54,490 nucleotides of DNA, taken from positions 1 to 54,490 of the forward strand of contig NZ_JAAAHS010000006.1 of assembly GCF_009908195.1 (NCBI RefSeq), read 5' to 3'. This DNA is from Streptomyces boluensis. GTDB lineage: Bacteria; Actinomycetota; Actinomycetes; Streptomycetales; Streptomycetaceae. The position numbers were made by a program, and so were the translations under genes. Shown one piece after another: positions 9,680 through 18,956 of the stretch. Position 1 is the first letter of the stretch. Each line of letters begins with the position of its first letter. The notes beneath the pieces were generated by a model. That model was not told the origin of the DNA, did not search any database, and was given only the letters and a program-made list of their open reading frames with translations.

Positions 9680-10495
9680 GTGATCACCACCGACTTCGCC
9701 CCCGGCGCCCCCTGTTTCCTCGACCTCGGAGCCCCCGACGTCCCCGCCGCCGCTGCCTTCTACGGCACCGTGCTCGGCTGGGAGTTCGAGGCCATGACCG
9801 GCGAAGGGCCGGATGGGCAGGAGATGGAAGGCGGCATGTTCCGCAGCGACGGAAAGCTGGTCGCCGGGCTCGGCAAGCTCACCGAGGAGGGCGCGCGCCC
9901 CGCCTGGATGATCTACTTCAACGTCCCCGACGCGGACGCCGCGGCCAAGGCTGTCACCCAGGCCGGCGGCACCGTCCGGGTCGCGCCGATGGACCTCGGC
10001 GACTGGGGTCGCATGGCGCAGTTCAGCGACCCGCTGGGCGGCCAGTTCGCCATCTGGCAGCCGGGCAAGGACTCGGGCGTCGAGAAGGTCGACGAGCCGG
10101 GCTCGCTGTCCTGGACGGAGCTCTACACGACCGACGCAGCGGCCGCGAAGGAGTTCTACGGCCCGCTCCTCGGCTGGCAGTTCAGCGACATGGAACTGCC
10201 CGGCGGCGGAGGTACGTACACGCTGATCACCCCGACCGGCCTCCCCGAGGACCGTATGCAGGGCGGCGTCATGCAGCTGCCCCCGGAGCACCTCGCCCTC
10301 GCGAACGGCCGGCCGTACTGGCACCCGGTCTTCAACGTCACCGACTGCGACGCCGCGGTCGCCAAGGTCACCCAGAACGGCGGCAGCCTGCAGATGGGCC
10401 CCGAGGACGCGGAGGGCGTCGGCCGGCTCGCGGTCTGCGTCGACCCGTCCGGCGCGGACTTCGTCGTACTCACCCCGGCACCGGCCCCGGCCTGA
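9680..10495 (+). CDS. Double VOC-domain protein (glyoxalase/bleomycin-resistance fold)
   Basis: 271 residues made of two tandem VOC modules: ~8-125 (FLDLGAPDVPAAAAFYGTVLGWEF to FAIWQPG) and ~135-265 (ELYTTDAAAAKEFYGPLLGWQF to FVVLTPA). This layout matches the actinobacterial Cfp30B-like group of VOC proteins, whose substrates are mostly unknown. GTG 9680 was chosen because GGAAGGA at 9664-9670 sits 9 bases upstream; a longer in-frame extension from 9560 has no ribosome site. The gene is monocistronic, with a strong hairpin just downstream. Enzymatic function cannot be assigned. Confidence 0.85.
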   Translation: MITTDFAPGAPCFLDLGAPDVPAAAAFYGTVLGWEFEAMTGEGPDGQEMEGGMFRSDGKLVAGLGKLTEEGARPAWMIYFNVPDADAAAKAVTQAGGTVRVAPMDLGDWGRMAQFSDPLGGQFAIWQPGKDSGVEKVDEPGSLSWTELYTTDAAAAKEFYGPLLGWQFSDMELPGGGGTYTLITPTGLPEDRMQGGVMQLPPEHLALANGRPYWHPVFNVTDCDAAVAKVTQNGGSLQMGPEDAEGVGRLAVCVDPSGADFVVLTPAPAPA

Positions 10496-10508
10496 GCGCA
10501 CAACCGTC

Positions 10509-10551
10509 CCGGTCAGGGGGCTGGACCGTCCCGGTCCGGCCCCCTGACCGG
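10509..10551. terminator. Bidirectional hairpin terminator
   Basis: A 13-bp perfect stem (CCGGTCAGGGGGC with its complement) contains a nested GGACC/GGTCC stem. It lies between the convergent ends of the VOC gene and the MarR gene, so it can serve both. There is no U-tract, as is common in Streptomyces. Confidence 0.7.
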
Positions 10552-10562
10552 TTCCTCGGGCC

Positions 10563-11048
10563 TCAGCCCGCCGCGTCCGCCGTATCCGCCGAGTCCCCCG
10601 CGTCCGCCGTCTCGTCCTCCCGCGCCACCGTGTCGTTGTAGCGCAGCAGATACGCCGCGAACCGCTCCAGGTCCTCCCCGTCCCAGTCCTCGACTCGCGC
10701 GGCGAACGCCTTCCGCCTGCTCGCGGCCGCCTGGGCGAGCATCTCGGCGCCCTCCGGGGTCAGGTGCAGGACCTGGATGCGGTGGTCGTCCGGGTCGGTG
10801 CGGCGCTCGACGTAACCGAGCCGTTCGAGGCCCGCGATCTGGCGGCTGACCGTCGACTTGTCGAGCAGGTAGTGCGCCGCCAGGTCGGTGGCACGGCAGC
10901 CCTGCTGGTCCTCCAGGTGCGCCAGGAGCGTGAAGGAGACGAGCGAGAGCTCCGGGTGGGTACGCGCCGCGCTCGCCCTGGCCCGGCGGGCGAACGCCGT
11001 CATCTCCCGCTGGATCACCGTCAGTGCCTCGGCCCTGCTGTACGCCAT
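10563..11048 (-). CDS. MarR-family transcriptional regulator
   Basis: 161 residues with the winged-helix MarR signature: LLAHLEDQQGCRATDLAAHYLLDKSTVSRQIAGLERLGYVERR, followed by wing residues DPDDHRIQVLHLT. ATG 11048 is preferred because GAGG lies about 9 bases upstream; an in-frame ATG at 11093 has poorer spacing. It is divergent from a membrane protein gene. The intergenic region carries two inverted repeats, one filling the spacer between its own -35 and -10, so it probably represses both itself and the membrane gene. The ligand is unknown. The C-terminal tail is rich in Asp/Ala/Thr. Confidence 0.88.
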   Translation of the reverse strand: MAYSRAEALTVIQREMTAFARRARASAARTHPELSLVSFTLLAHLEDQQGCRATDLAAHYLLDKSTVSRQIAGLERLGYVERRTDPDDHRIQVLHLTPEGAEMLAQAAASRRKAFAARVEDWDGEDLERFAAYLLRYNDTVAREDETADAGDSADTADAAG

Positions 11049-11105
11049 CGTCCTGGTCCTCGTCCGGTCCGTTGAGGCATCTCCGTGGCCCATGAAAGGC
11101 CGCGT

Positions 11106-11165
11106 TTGTCCTCGCGCATTATTAGTTGTACAGTACAACGTAGTTCAAGAGTTGTAAAACACAAC
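11106..11165. promoter_or_regulatory. Divergent promoters with two MarR operators
   Basis: The minus-strand promoter for the MarR gene has -35 TTGAAC (11148-11143), an 18-bp spacer and -10 TAATAA (11124-11119). The plus-strand promoter for the membrane gene has -35 TTGTCC (11106-11111), a 17-bp spacer and -10 TACAGT (11129-11134). A perfect inverted repeat GTTGTAC-A-GTACAAC at 11125-11139 covers the plus -10 and lies in the minus spacer. A second, GTTGT-AAAAC-ACAAC, lies at 11151-11165. Binding would block both promoters. Confidence 0.7.
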
Positions 11166-11180
11166 TATAGGAAGCGGGCC

Positions 11181-12323
11181 ATGAGCGGAACACATCGTCA
11201 GGACGCGGCGGCGGGTGCGCGCACCCCGGAGCGCGCCTCCATGGGGGACAGGCTCTGGGGCCCGACGCCGCCGGGTGCGCTGCGCCACGTCCTGGTGCAC
11301 CTGCTCACGCCGCTCCTGATGTGTCTCGGCATGGGCCTCGCCTACCTCGGCGCCTTCGCCACCCCCGAGCCGCACCACATGCCGGTCGCCGTCGTCGGCG
11401 CCGGTCCCGAGGCCAAGGTGCTCGCGCAGACCCTGCACGACAAGGCGGGCGACGGCCTCGACGTACGCACCGTGGCGAACCGCGCCGCGGCCGTCGACGA
11501 CCTCAAGTCCCGTGCGGTGAGCGGCGCTTACGTCATGGACGGCCGGAGCCCCGAACTGCTCGTGGCCACCGCGGGCTCCGACACCAGCGCCTCCGCCGTG
11601 GAGAAGGTGTTCACCAAGGTCGCCGACGCGCAGGGCACACCGCTGAAGGTCACCGACGTGACCCGCCCCGCCTCCGGCGACCCCACGGGCCAGGGCATCT
11701 TCTTCCTGCTTGTCGCGCTGAGCATCGGCTCGTACGCCTCCGTCGCGGTGCTCGGAGCCGCCGGTTCCGTGCTGCCCATGCGGGTACGCGCACTGCTCGT
11801 CGCCGGTACGTCCTTCGTGGTCAGCCTGATCGGCGCGGCCTTCGCGGGCCCGGTGTTCCATCTGGTCGACCAGCACATGTGGGGTGTCTGGGCGATGTCG
11901 TGGCTGTATTCGGCGGGCATCCTGTTCATCGGCGTCGGGCTGCACACCTTCCTGAAGCGGTGGACCACGCTCGGCCTGATGGTGCTGTTCGTGATGCTCA
12001 ACTTCACCAGTTCCGGCGGGATCTTCCGGCCCGAGCTGCAGAACGGCTTCTTCGGCGCGCTGCACGCCTTCTGGAACGGCTCCGGATTCGTCGAGGGCGT
12101 CCGCGACCTCGTGTACTTCGGCGGCCACGACCTGGCCCGCAACGTCTGGATCCTGGCGGCTTGGCTCGCCGCCGGCCTGGTCCTGATGGCCGTCGCGGGG
12201 CTCACCGAACGCAGGCGGAACGCGATTGCCGTAACCGCAGGTCCCGTAACGGCCGCTCCCGCAACCGCCGCCCCGGCGGAGGGGGAGTCGGAGGAGGAGA
12301 TGGAGGAGGCCGTGGGCGTCTGA
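11181..12323 (+). CDS. Multi-pass membrane protein, ABC-2/YhgE-like (DUF3533-type)
   Basis: 380 residues. There is one membrane segment at ~37-58, an extracytoplasmic domain at ~60-165 (PVAVVGAGPEAKVLAQTL, then SGAYVMDGRSPELLVATAGS), then about five membrane segments from ~172 to 355 and an acidic tail (EGESEEEMEEAVGV). This plan is that of the YhgE/Pip and ABC-2 permease-like membrane proteins. ATG 11181 follows AGGAAG with good spacing. Control by the divergent MarR protein suggests induction by a small toxic compound and a role in export or envelope defence. No ATPase partner is adjacent, so transport activity is not proven. Confidence 0.75.
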   Translation: MSGTHRQDAAAGARTPERASMGDRLWGPTPPGALRHVLVHLLTPLLMCLGMGLAYLGAFATPEPHHMPVAVVGAGPEAKVLAQTLHDKAGDGLDVRTVANRAAAVDDLKSRAVSGAYVMDGRSPELLVATAGSDTSASAVEKVFTKVADAQGTPLKVTDVTRPASGDPTGQGIFFLLVALSIGSYASVAVLGAAGSVLPMRVRALLVAGTSFVVSLIGAAFAGPVFHLVDQHMWGVWAMSWLYSAGILFIGVGLHTFLKRWTTLGLMVLFVMLNFTSSGGIFRPELQNGFFGALHAFWNGSGFVEGVRDLVYFGGHDLARNVWILAAWLAAGLVLMAVAGLTERRRNAIAVTAGPVTAAPATAAPAEGESEEEMEEAVGV

Positions 12324-12353
12324 CCCTCGTCCCTGCGCGGCCCCTGCTGACGT

Positions 12354-12389
12354 GCGTGGGCCCGGCCGTTCCCGCGGCCGGGCCCACGC
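12354..12389. terminator. Bidirectional hairpin terminator
   Basis: A perfect 14-bp stem, GCGTGGGCCCGGCC and its complement, encloses an 8-base loop. It lies between the convergent ends of the membrane protein gene and dhaM. Confidence 0.75.
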
Positions 12390-12418
12390 GCGCTGTCGTC
12401 TTCAAGCAGGGGTACGCC

Positions 12419-12828
12419 TCACTCCTTGCGGTAGCCGTACGCCTCACCGGCAGCCGCGGCCACCGCGTCGAGGTCGCCGCCCGCCGAGGCTGTCACCACC
12501 GCCGCGACCGCGCCCTCGACGAACGGGGCGTCCACCAGGCGTGCCCCGTCGGGCAGTTCGTCGCCCTCGGCGAGCAGCGCCTTCACGGTGAGCACCGCAC
12601 TGCCCAGGTCGACCAGTACGGCGACGCCTGCGCCCCGGTCCACCGAGTGCGCCGCGCCGGAGATCAGCTCCGCACTCGTACCGAGACCGCCGTCCTCCGT
12701 ACCGCCCGCAGCGGCGATCGGAGCCGTGCCGCCGCCACCGGCGAGGCCGGTCGCGAGGTCCGCGACCGCCGTGGCCACCGCCGCGCTGTGCGAGACCAGG
12801 ACGATGCCGACCCGCTGGGTGTCGTCGC

Positions 12829-12832
<4 letters not shown>
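12419..12832 (-). CDS. dhaM: Dihydroxyacetone kinase phosphotransfer subunit DhaM
   Basis: 137 residues with the EIIA-mannose fold. GIVLVSHSAAVATAVADL carries the phosphorylated His near residue 15, and VAVLVDLGSAVLTVKAL is the conserved core. It takes phosphate from the PTS (HPr) and passes it to ADP bound on DhaL, which then phosphorylates dihydroxyacetone held by DhaK. It consists of this domain only, without the fused HPr and EI-like parts of the E. coli protein. The start overlaps the dhaL stop (ATGA), making it the last gene of dhaKLM. Confidence 0.92.
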
Positions 12833-13443
<611 letters not shown>

Positions 13444-13551
13444 AGGTCCTCCAAGGTGATGTTCGGTGCGTCTGTGTATCCGGTGCGTCCGGTATCTCCG
13501 GTGCCTTTCGTCCGCCGCGCCCGCCGCGGGCGCCGCGCGGAGCCGTGCTGC

Positions 13552-14544
13552 TCATACGCCCCAGCGCAGGGCGGGCGTACGCACCGGGGCGTCCCAAAGG
13601 CGCAGCAGCTCCTCGTCGATCTGGCACAGCGTCACGGAGGCGCCCGCCATGTCGAGCGAGGTCACATAGTTGCCGACCAGGACCCGGGCCACGGCCACGT
13701 TCCGCTCCGTCAGCGCGCGCTGCACCTCGGCGTGGAATCCGTACAGTTCGAGCAGCGGGGTCGCGCCCATGCCGTTGACGAGCAGCAGCACCGGGTTGCG
13801 CGGCCGCAGGTCCTCGACGACGGCGTCCACCGCGAAGTCCGCGATCTCCCCGGAGGTCATCATGGGGCGCCGCTCACGGCCCGGCTCGCCGTGGATGCCG
13901 ATGCCCAACTCCAGCTCGCCGGGCGGCAGTTCGAAGGTGGGGCTGCCCTTCGCCGGTGTGGTGACCGCGCTCAGGGCCACGCCGAAGCTCCGCGAGTTCT
14001 CGTTGACCCGCCGCGCGATCGCCTCCACCCGCTCCAACGGCGCGCCCTCGTCGGCGGCCGCGCCCGCCAGCTTCTCCACGAACAAGGTGGCGCCGGTACC
14101 GCGCCGCCCCGCCGTGAACAGGCTGTCCGTCACGGCCACGTCGTCGTCGACGAGCACCTTGGCGACCTGGATGCCCTCGTCCTCGGCGAGCTCGGCGGCC
14201 ATGTCGAAGTTGAGCACGTCACCGGTGTAGTTCTTCACGACGAACAGCACGCCCTTGCCGCTGTCCACGGCCGCCGCGGCCCGCACCATCTGGTCCGGCA
14301 CGGGCGAGGTGAACACTTCACCGGGGCACGCCGCGGACAGCATCCCCGGCCCCACGAACCCCCCGTGCAACGGCTCATGCCCGGACCCACCCCCGGAAAC
14401 CAACGCCACCTTGTCAGCCACGGGCGCGTCCCGCCGCACGATCACCCGGTTCTCGACATCGACCATCAACTCGGGGTGCGCCGCGGCCATCCCTCGCAGG
14501 GCGTCGGCTACTACGGTCTCGGGGACGTTGATCAGCATTCTCAC
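13552..14544 (-). CDS. dhaK: Dihydroxyacetone kinase substrate-binding subunit DhaK
   Basis: 330 residues, the normal DhaK length. It shows VALVSGGGSGHEPLHGGFVG near the N-terminus, NYTGDVLNFDMA, and GIGIHGEPG, whose His binds dihydroxyacetone covalently. I chose GTG 14544 (reading GTG-AGA-ATG) because GGAGG is 5 bases upstream of it; ATG 14538 is the alternative, with an 11-base gap. It is the first gene of dhaKLM. The operon converts dihydroxyacetone to dihydroxyacetone phosphate with PTS-derived phosphate, linking glycerol or DHA use to PTS state. Confidence 0.93.
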   Translation of the reverse strand: MRMLINVPETVVADALRGMAAAHPELMVDVENRVIVRRDAPVADKVALVSGGGSGHEPLHGGFVGPGMLSAACPGEVFTSPVPDQMVRAAAAVDSGKGVLFVVKNYTGDVLNFDMAAELAEDEGIQVAKVLVDDDVAVTDSLFTAGRRGTGATLFVEKLAGAAADEGAPLERVEAIARRVNENSRSFGVALSAVTTPAKGSPTFELPPGELELGIGIHGEPGRERRPMMTSGEIADFAVDAVVEDLRPRNPVLLLVNGMGATPLLELYGFHAEVQRALTERNVAVARVLVGNYVTSLDMAGASVTLCQIDEELLRLWDAPVRTPALRWGV

Positions 14545-14969
14545 GGGTACCTCCGACTGATGTTGGCAAGCAGCTTTTGACGTGCGCTTTTGCTGGTCAG
14601 GATGCGGGTGACGGGTTGTGGATCTTGGCGGTTCCTGGCGGTTCCTGGCGGCCCGGGGCGGGCTTCGGCGGGGCTGATGCTGGGTTAATGCCGAGTTTGG
14701 TGACGGGATGTCAGGTGACTCTGGGGTCGGCTCGTGAGCCCTCAGTATCGATCGAGTTCGGGCGCGGGTCACGGCTGTGGGCGAGTCCTCTGGAGGTTCA
14801 TCGCGTCGAACGTGGCGGCGGCTCGCTCGATGGTATAAATTCGAAGTCGAATCGAGTTTTAGAGTCTGGTCTGGCGGCGTGTGCGCACGGCGAGCCGGCG
14901 AGCGGCGGTAGAGCGGTGGCCGATCTCTGCGCGGGGCGTCAGGTCGATCGATACAGAGAGTTGGGTGGA
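14545..14969. promoter_or_regulatory. 425-bp divergent intergenic region with AT-rich core and inverted repeat
   Basis: No gene seen. A clear -10-like TATAAA at 14834-14839 (plus strand) would drive the amine oxidase gene with a ~125-base leader. Just downstream are an inverted repeat ATTCGA-AG-TCGAAT (14839-14852) and GAATCGAGTTT (14849-14859). A 10-bp direct repeat GTTCCTGGCG occurs twice at 14631-14650. The region is noticeably richer in A/T than its neighbours. Confidence 0.5.
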
Positions 14970-16322
14970 ATGGCCGCAGCACAGCACATACGTGAGGAGG
15001 CCTGCGACGTGGTAGTCATCGGCGCAGGTATGGCGGGGCTGATGGCGGCCACCACCCTTGCCCGTGAGTCCGACGTCGTCGTACTTGAATCGGCGGATCG
15101 GCCCGGGGGGCGCGTCGAGACGGTTCGGAAGGGCGATTACTGGATCAACGTCGGCACCCAGTTCACCGAGGGGACCGGGCCGTTGATCGACGCTCTCAAT
15201 TACCACGACATCGAGATGGGATCGCTTGCCGGAAAGAGCATGGCGCTGGTCCTCAATGGGCGACTGGTCGACATGTCCGACCCGATCGCGCTCATGTTCC
15301 GTACGCCGATGAGTTTCATGGACCGGTTCGGCATGGCGATGGTCGGTGCCCGCATTCTCTCGGCGGCCCCGTTCCTGGAGTCGGACAGCCGTATAGCGAA
15401 GAAGGTGCGTGCCAAACTCGACCGGCGCCTCGCCTCGTACCTCCTGCGCGGAGTCCGCTCCGAAGTCGCCGAGGCCATGGTCCGTTCGTGGTCGGGGCAG
15501 TGGATGGGGTGCGAGCCCGGAGAGACGGCCGCGACCCAGCTTGTGACGTCGATCGGACTCGCCCTGACGGACCCTGCCAAGGTGCCGAATTTCACCCTGC
15601 CGGTCGGCGGTAATCAGACGTTGACCGACATTCTTGCCGCCGATCTGGGCGAACGCCTCCGGCTCGAGTCGACCGTCCTGTCTGTCGAACAGAGTGGAGA
15701 CGGGGTCGTTGTGAACTATGTGCGTGCGGACCGCGCGCTTCGGGTGCGCGCGAAGCGCGCCATCGTCGCGGTTCCCAGCGATATCGCGTTGCGGATCGTT
15801 CCGGAACTCCCGCAGACGTACCGCGATGCATTCGACGACATTCGATACGGCCGGTATGTGGTTGTCGGTTTCTTCACCGACGAGGAAGGGCCCCAGCCGT
15901 GGGACAAATTCTTCGGCGTTTCCACTCCGCAGCTCTCTTTCCAGGCGATTTTCAACCACGCTGCGGCCGTTCGTAAGGACGATGTGCGGAAGCCGGGTGG
16001 TGCACTGGCCTGTTTCGCCGGCGGTGCCACGGCCGACCAATTGTTTGAGCTCTCCGACGAAGAGATCGCCGCTCGGTTCACCAAGGATCTGCTCTCGGTC
16101 TACCCGCAGCTCGAAGGCAAACTGGGGGAGGGGATCGTGCGACGGCACCACCGTGTGGTGCCGTTCTGGGCGCCGGGAGGGCGTGCGTCGTTGCCGACCT
16201 TGCGGAACCCTCTTGGGCCGATCCATCTGGCAGGCGACTACCAGCTCGACATGCCTTCGCTCGCTGATGCGGCGACGTCGGGTGAGAACGCGGCGAAGGC
16301 GGTTCTCGCGAGCCTGAAGTGA
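14970..16322 (+). CDS. FAD-dependent amine oxidase / NAD(P)-binding flavoprotein
   Basis: 450 residues. The N-terminus has the Rossmann fingerprint VVVIGAGMAGLMAATTLA, followed by VLESADRPGGRVET, the Gly-Gly-Arg motif of the flavin monoamine oxidase family. The C-terminus IHLAGDYQLDMPSLADAATSGENAAKAVL is the final FAD-binding segment. The substrate could be an amine, but related proteins include protoporphyrinogen and carotenoid oxidases, so it stays open. ATG 14970 has GAGAG 9 bases upstream; in-frame extensions upstream lie in the AT-richer leader. Codon use is less GC-biased than its neighbours (many GTT, GGT and ATT codons), suggesting separate ancestry. It is divergent from dhaKLM. Confidence 0.78.
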   Translation: MAAAQHIREEACDVVVIGAGMAGLMAATTLARESDVVVLESADRPGGRVETVRKGDYWINVGTQFTEGTGPLIDALNYHDIEMGSLAGKSMALVLNGRLVDMSDPIALMFRTPMSFMDRFGMAMVGARILSAAPFLESDSRIAKKVRAKLDRRLASYLLRGVRSEVAEAMVRSWSGQWMGCEPGETAATQLVTSIGLALTDPAKVPNFTLPVGGNQTLTDILAADLGERLRLESTVLSVEQSGDGVVVNYVRADRALRVRAKRAIVAVPSDIALRIVPELPQTYRDAFDDIRYGRYVVVGFFTDEEGPQPWDKFFGVSTPQLSFQAIFNHAAAVRKDDVRKPGGALACFAGGATADQLFELSDEEIAARFTKDLLSVYPQLEGKLGEGIVRRHHRVVPFWAPGGRASLPTLRNPLGPIHLAGDYQLDMPSLADAATSGENAAKAVLASLK

Positions 16323-16476
16323 TTCAAGGGTGCCGCGTACGCGGTCCTCGCCGACGCGATCGCGGGGCCAACTCGCTCACGGCGACGCGGCGTTCGCCGT
16401 CAACGTGACCTGCGCGGCCGTGCTGCTGAGCGTCCTCCTGCGCGGCATCGCCCTGGAACGCTCGCCCGATGGTTAG
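16323..16476 (+). pseudogene. Frameshifted C-terminal remnant of a membrane protein, probably a transporter
   Basis: Starting at 16329, one frame reads GAAYAVLADAIAG. From 16378 another frame reads HGDAAFAVNVTCAAVLLSVL and on to LERSPDG with a TAG at 16474-16476. Joined across a single frameshift near 16366-16376, they form a plausible last transmembrane helix and tail, as in large MFS exporters. No start codon or upstream body remains. The family is uncertain. Confidence 0.45.
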
Positions 16477-16541
16477 CCCGACGTTCCCGTTCCGAAGCTC
16501 CCTCGGCCGTGGAGATCTCCGGACCGTAGGCGTCATCCGGC

Positions 16542-18731
16542 TCAGCCGGGGAACGTGGTGTCGGACGGCAGACTCTGTTCCGCCCAGATCACCTTGCCCG
16601 CACGGCTGTGCCGCGTGCCCCAGCGCTCGGAGAGCTGGGCCACAAGCAGCAGTCCGCGCCCGCCCTCGTCGTTGCTCCGGGCGTGGCGCAGGTGTGGGGC
16701 GGTGCTGTTGGCGTCGAAGACCTCGCAGGTCAGCGTGGACTCGTTGATCAGCCGCAGTTGGACCGGGCTCTTGCCGTAGCGGATCGCGTTGGTCACCAGC
16801 TCGCTGACGATGAGTTCCGTGGTGAAGGACAGCTCGTCAAGGCCCCAGGCGTCCAGCCTGTCGGATGCGAAGGAGCGGGCGCCGGAGACCGCCGACGGGT
16901 CGGAGGGGAGGTCGAGCGTCGCGACGTGGTCCGGGTCAAGCGCCTGGGTTCGCGATACGAGCAGGGCGATGTCGTCGACCGGGCGGTCCGGCAGGAGCGC
17001 GGCGAGCAACTGGTCGCAGACCTCGTCCGGCGAGTCGGGTGCGTGGTCGAGGACGTGGAGCAGCATGTCGCGTGCGGTGTCGACGTCGCGCTTACGGCTC
17101 TGGATGAGTCCGTCGGTGTAGAGGGTCAGCAGACTTCCCTCCGGAAGCTCCAACTCCACGGTTTCGAAAGGGAGTCCGCCCAGGCCGAGCGGTGGGCCGA
17201 TCGGCATGTCGGGGAAGGCGGCCGAACGGGCGGCAGCGGCGTCGCGCTCGCCGTCCGGGGGAGTGGCCACAGCCGGCAGGACATGGCCGGCGCTGGCCAG
17301 GGAGCACACGCGGGAGACCGGGTCGTAGACCGCGTACAGGCAGGTGGCGCTGGTCTCGCCCGCGTCCTGCCCTTCCTCGTGCTGCAGGCGGATGACCACG
17401 TCGTCCAGGTGCGTGAGCAGCTCGTCGGGCATCAGGTCGATGTCGGCGAAGGCACGGACGGCCAGGCGGAGCCGGCCCATGGTGGCGGCGGCGCGCAGAC
17501 CGCGTCCGACGACGTCACCGACGACGAGCGCGACCCGGGCGCCGGACAGCGGGATCACGTCGTACCAGTCACCGCCCACACCCGCGCGGGATCCGCTGGG
17601 CAGGTAGCGGGAGGCGGCGGTGACGGCGGACTGCTCCACCGCGTGCTGCGGCAGCAGGCTGCGCTGGAGGGTGAGAGCGGTGGAGCGCTCGTGTGTGTAC
17701 CGGCGGGCGTTGTCGATGGAGACCGCTGCTCGGGCCGCGATCTCCTGGGCCAGGAGGAGGTCGTCCTCGTCGAAGGGCGCCGCGCTCCCCGCGCGGAAGA
17801 ACTGGACGAGGCCCAGGATCTCTCCGCGCGCCAGCAGCGGTAGCAGCAGAGCCGAAGGGAAGCCGCCGGGGCCGTGCTCGCCGCCGCCGCTGTCCGCTTC
17901 CGGCGCCCACCCTGCCCAGGATTCGGACTCCGCGAGGTGGTGCCGTGCGGGCATCCCCGTGGCCAGCGCGCGGGCAGGCGCCGCATCCGCCGGGTAGGCG
18001 TGCGTCCGGCCCGGCGCGACGGTCAACTCCCCGACATCGGCGCCGAGTTGGGATTGCTGGGCGGTGCGGCGGAGGAGCGGCGGGTCCGAGGGTGGGTACG
18101 CGTCCTCGTCGTCGAGCACGGAGACCAGGAGGTCGACGGTGACGAGACCGGCGAAGTCGTCGGTGCAGACATCCGCCAACTCCTGGCTGGTGCGGGTGAT
18201 GTCGAGCGTGCTCCCGACCCGTCGGCCTGCCTCGTTGGCCAGGAGGAGCCGACGCTGCAGCCGCCGGTCGCGCTCCTCCTGATAGGCGGCGACGACGCGC
18301 GCGGAACTGCGGTCCACGTACGCGAAACCCGCCGACATCAGTTGCATGGCCGCGCCGTGGATCAGCTCGGGGTCGCGGGTGAGCCGCGGGACCTCGGCCT
18401 GGATGAGCTGGAGCAGGCCGACATGGCCGAGCCGGTAGGCGTGCAGGAGCGTGCTGATCGGCACTCCGTTGCGGGCGAACGCGCGCGCGAGTTCGACGGC
18501 CTGGGGCGGTGCCGCGATCTCGGTCGCGTCGAGGCCGCGTTCGAGGAGGTCCAGGAACGCGGTGACGTGACCGGCCGTCTCCTCGGCGACGAGGGCGGCG
18601 ATGTCCTCGTAGGCCCACGGTTCCGGGAGCTCGCTGCGCATCCGCCGCAGCAGGGCCTCGGCCGACTCGTCCGTCCGCGGTCTGAGCTCTCGGGCCAGAC
18701 GGCGGAGGAACGCGTCGACATCGGTGCGCAT
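16542..18731 (-). CDS. GAF - SpoIIE phosphatase - HATPase regulator
   Basis: 729 residues. A helical N-terminal region (~1-170, including RNGVPISTLLHAYRLGHVGLL) precedes a GAF-like sensor (~190-350). A PP2C-type SpoIIE phosphatase follows (~375-585, with GVGGDWYDVIPL, ALVVGDVVGRG, SAGHVLP, LTLYTDGLIQSR and DDIALLV). It ends in a GHKL kinase domain (~600-725, with IVSELVTNAIRYG and EGGRGLLLVAQL). Such proteins dephosphorylate anti-sigma-factor antagonists while the kinase part can phosphorylate or bind them, tuning sigma-factor activity under stress. ATG 18731 is chosen at the start of homology; the ribosome site is weak. No anti-sigma partner is adjacent. Confidence 0.85.
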   Translation of the reverse strand: MRTDVDAFLRRLARELRPRTDESAEALLRRMRSELPEPWAYEDIAALVAEETAGHVTAFLDLLERGLDATEIAAPPQAVELARAFARNGVPISTLLHAYRLGHVGLLQLIQAEVPRLTRDPELIHGAAMQLMSAGFAYVDRSSARVVAAYQEERDRRLQRRLLLANEAGRRVGSTLDITRTSQELADVCTDDFAGLVTVDLLVSVLDDEDAYPPSDPPLLRRTAQQSQLGADVGELTVAPGRTHAYPADAAPARALATGMPARHHLAESESWAGWAPEADSGGGEHGPGGFPSALLLPLLARGEILGLVQFFRAGSAAPFDEDDLLLAQEIAARAAVSIDNARRYTHERSTALTLQRSLLPQHAVEQSAVTAASRYLPSGSRAGVGGDWYDVIPLSGARVALVVGDVVGRGLRAAATMGRLRLAVRAFADIDLMPDELLTHLDDVVIRLQHEEGQDAGETSATCLYAVYDPVSRVCSLASAGHVLPAVATPPDGERDAAAARSAAFPDMPIGPPLGLGGLPFETVELELPEGSLLTLYTDGLIQSRKRDVDTARDMLLHVLDHAPDSPDEVCDQLLAALLPDRPVDDIALLVSRTQALDPDHVATLDLPSDPSAVSGARSFASDRLDAWGLDELSFTTELIVSELVTNAIRYGKSPVQLRLINESTLTCEVFDANSTAPHLRHARSNDEGGRGLLLVAQLSERWGTRHSRAGKVIWAEQSLPSDTTFPG

Positions 18732-18833
18732 ACGGGCATTGTCCGGAGCTGAGCGGACTCCTGCCACCGGATGGCTGCGGCCCGGCCGCTGCGGGGGCCG
18801 GTGAACGGGCGCGATCAAGCCTGCGTAAACTCA

Positions 18834-18880
18834 AACTCGATTCTTTTTCGAGTTCAGGGTTCGCGGGTTCGCGGGTTCGC
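18834..18880. repeat. Inverted repeat followed by three 8-bp direct repeats
   Basis: AACTCGA-7 bases-TCGAGTT spans 18834-18854. Directly after it GGGTTCGC is repeated three times in tandem (18857-18880). The block lies between the SpoIIE gene start and the DUF485 gene, where their divergent promoters should be. The 11-mer AAACTCGATTC at 18833-18843 occurs in reverse orientation at 14849-14859, upstream of the amine oxidase. Confidence 0.55.
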
Positions 18881-18956
18881 CCGTCGCGCCCGGCTCGCGC
18901 TGCCTGCGTATGCGGCCACCGCGCGCCCGCCTCTCCCCCTGCTTCTGGAGGTCTCC

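Noticed and set aside
14577-14969. Possible N-terminal extension of the amine oxidase back to 14577
   Set aside because: The translated extension is unrelated to FAD proteins, contains the TATAAA element and inverted repeat, and the Rossmann motif begins properly after ATG 14970.
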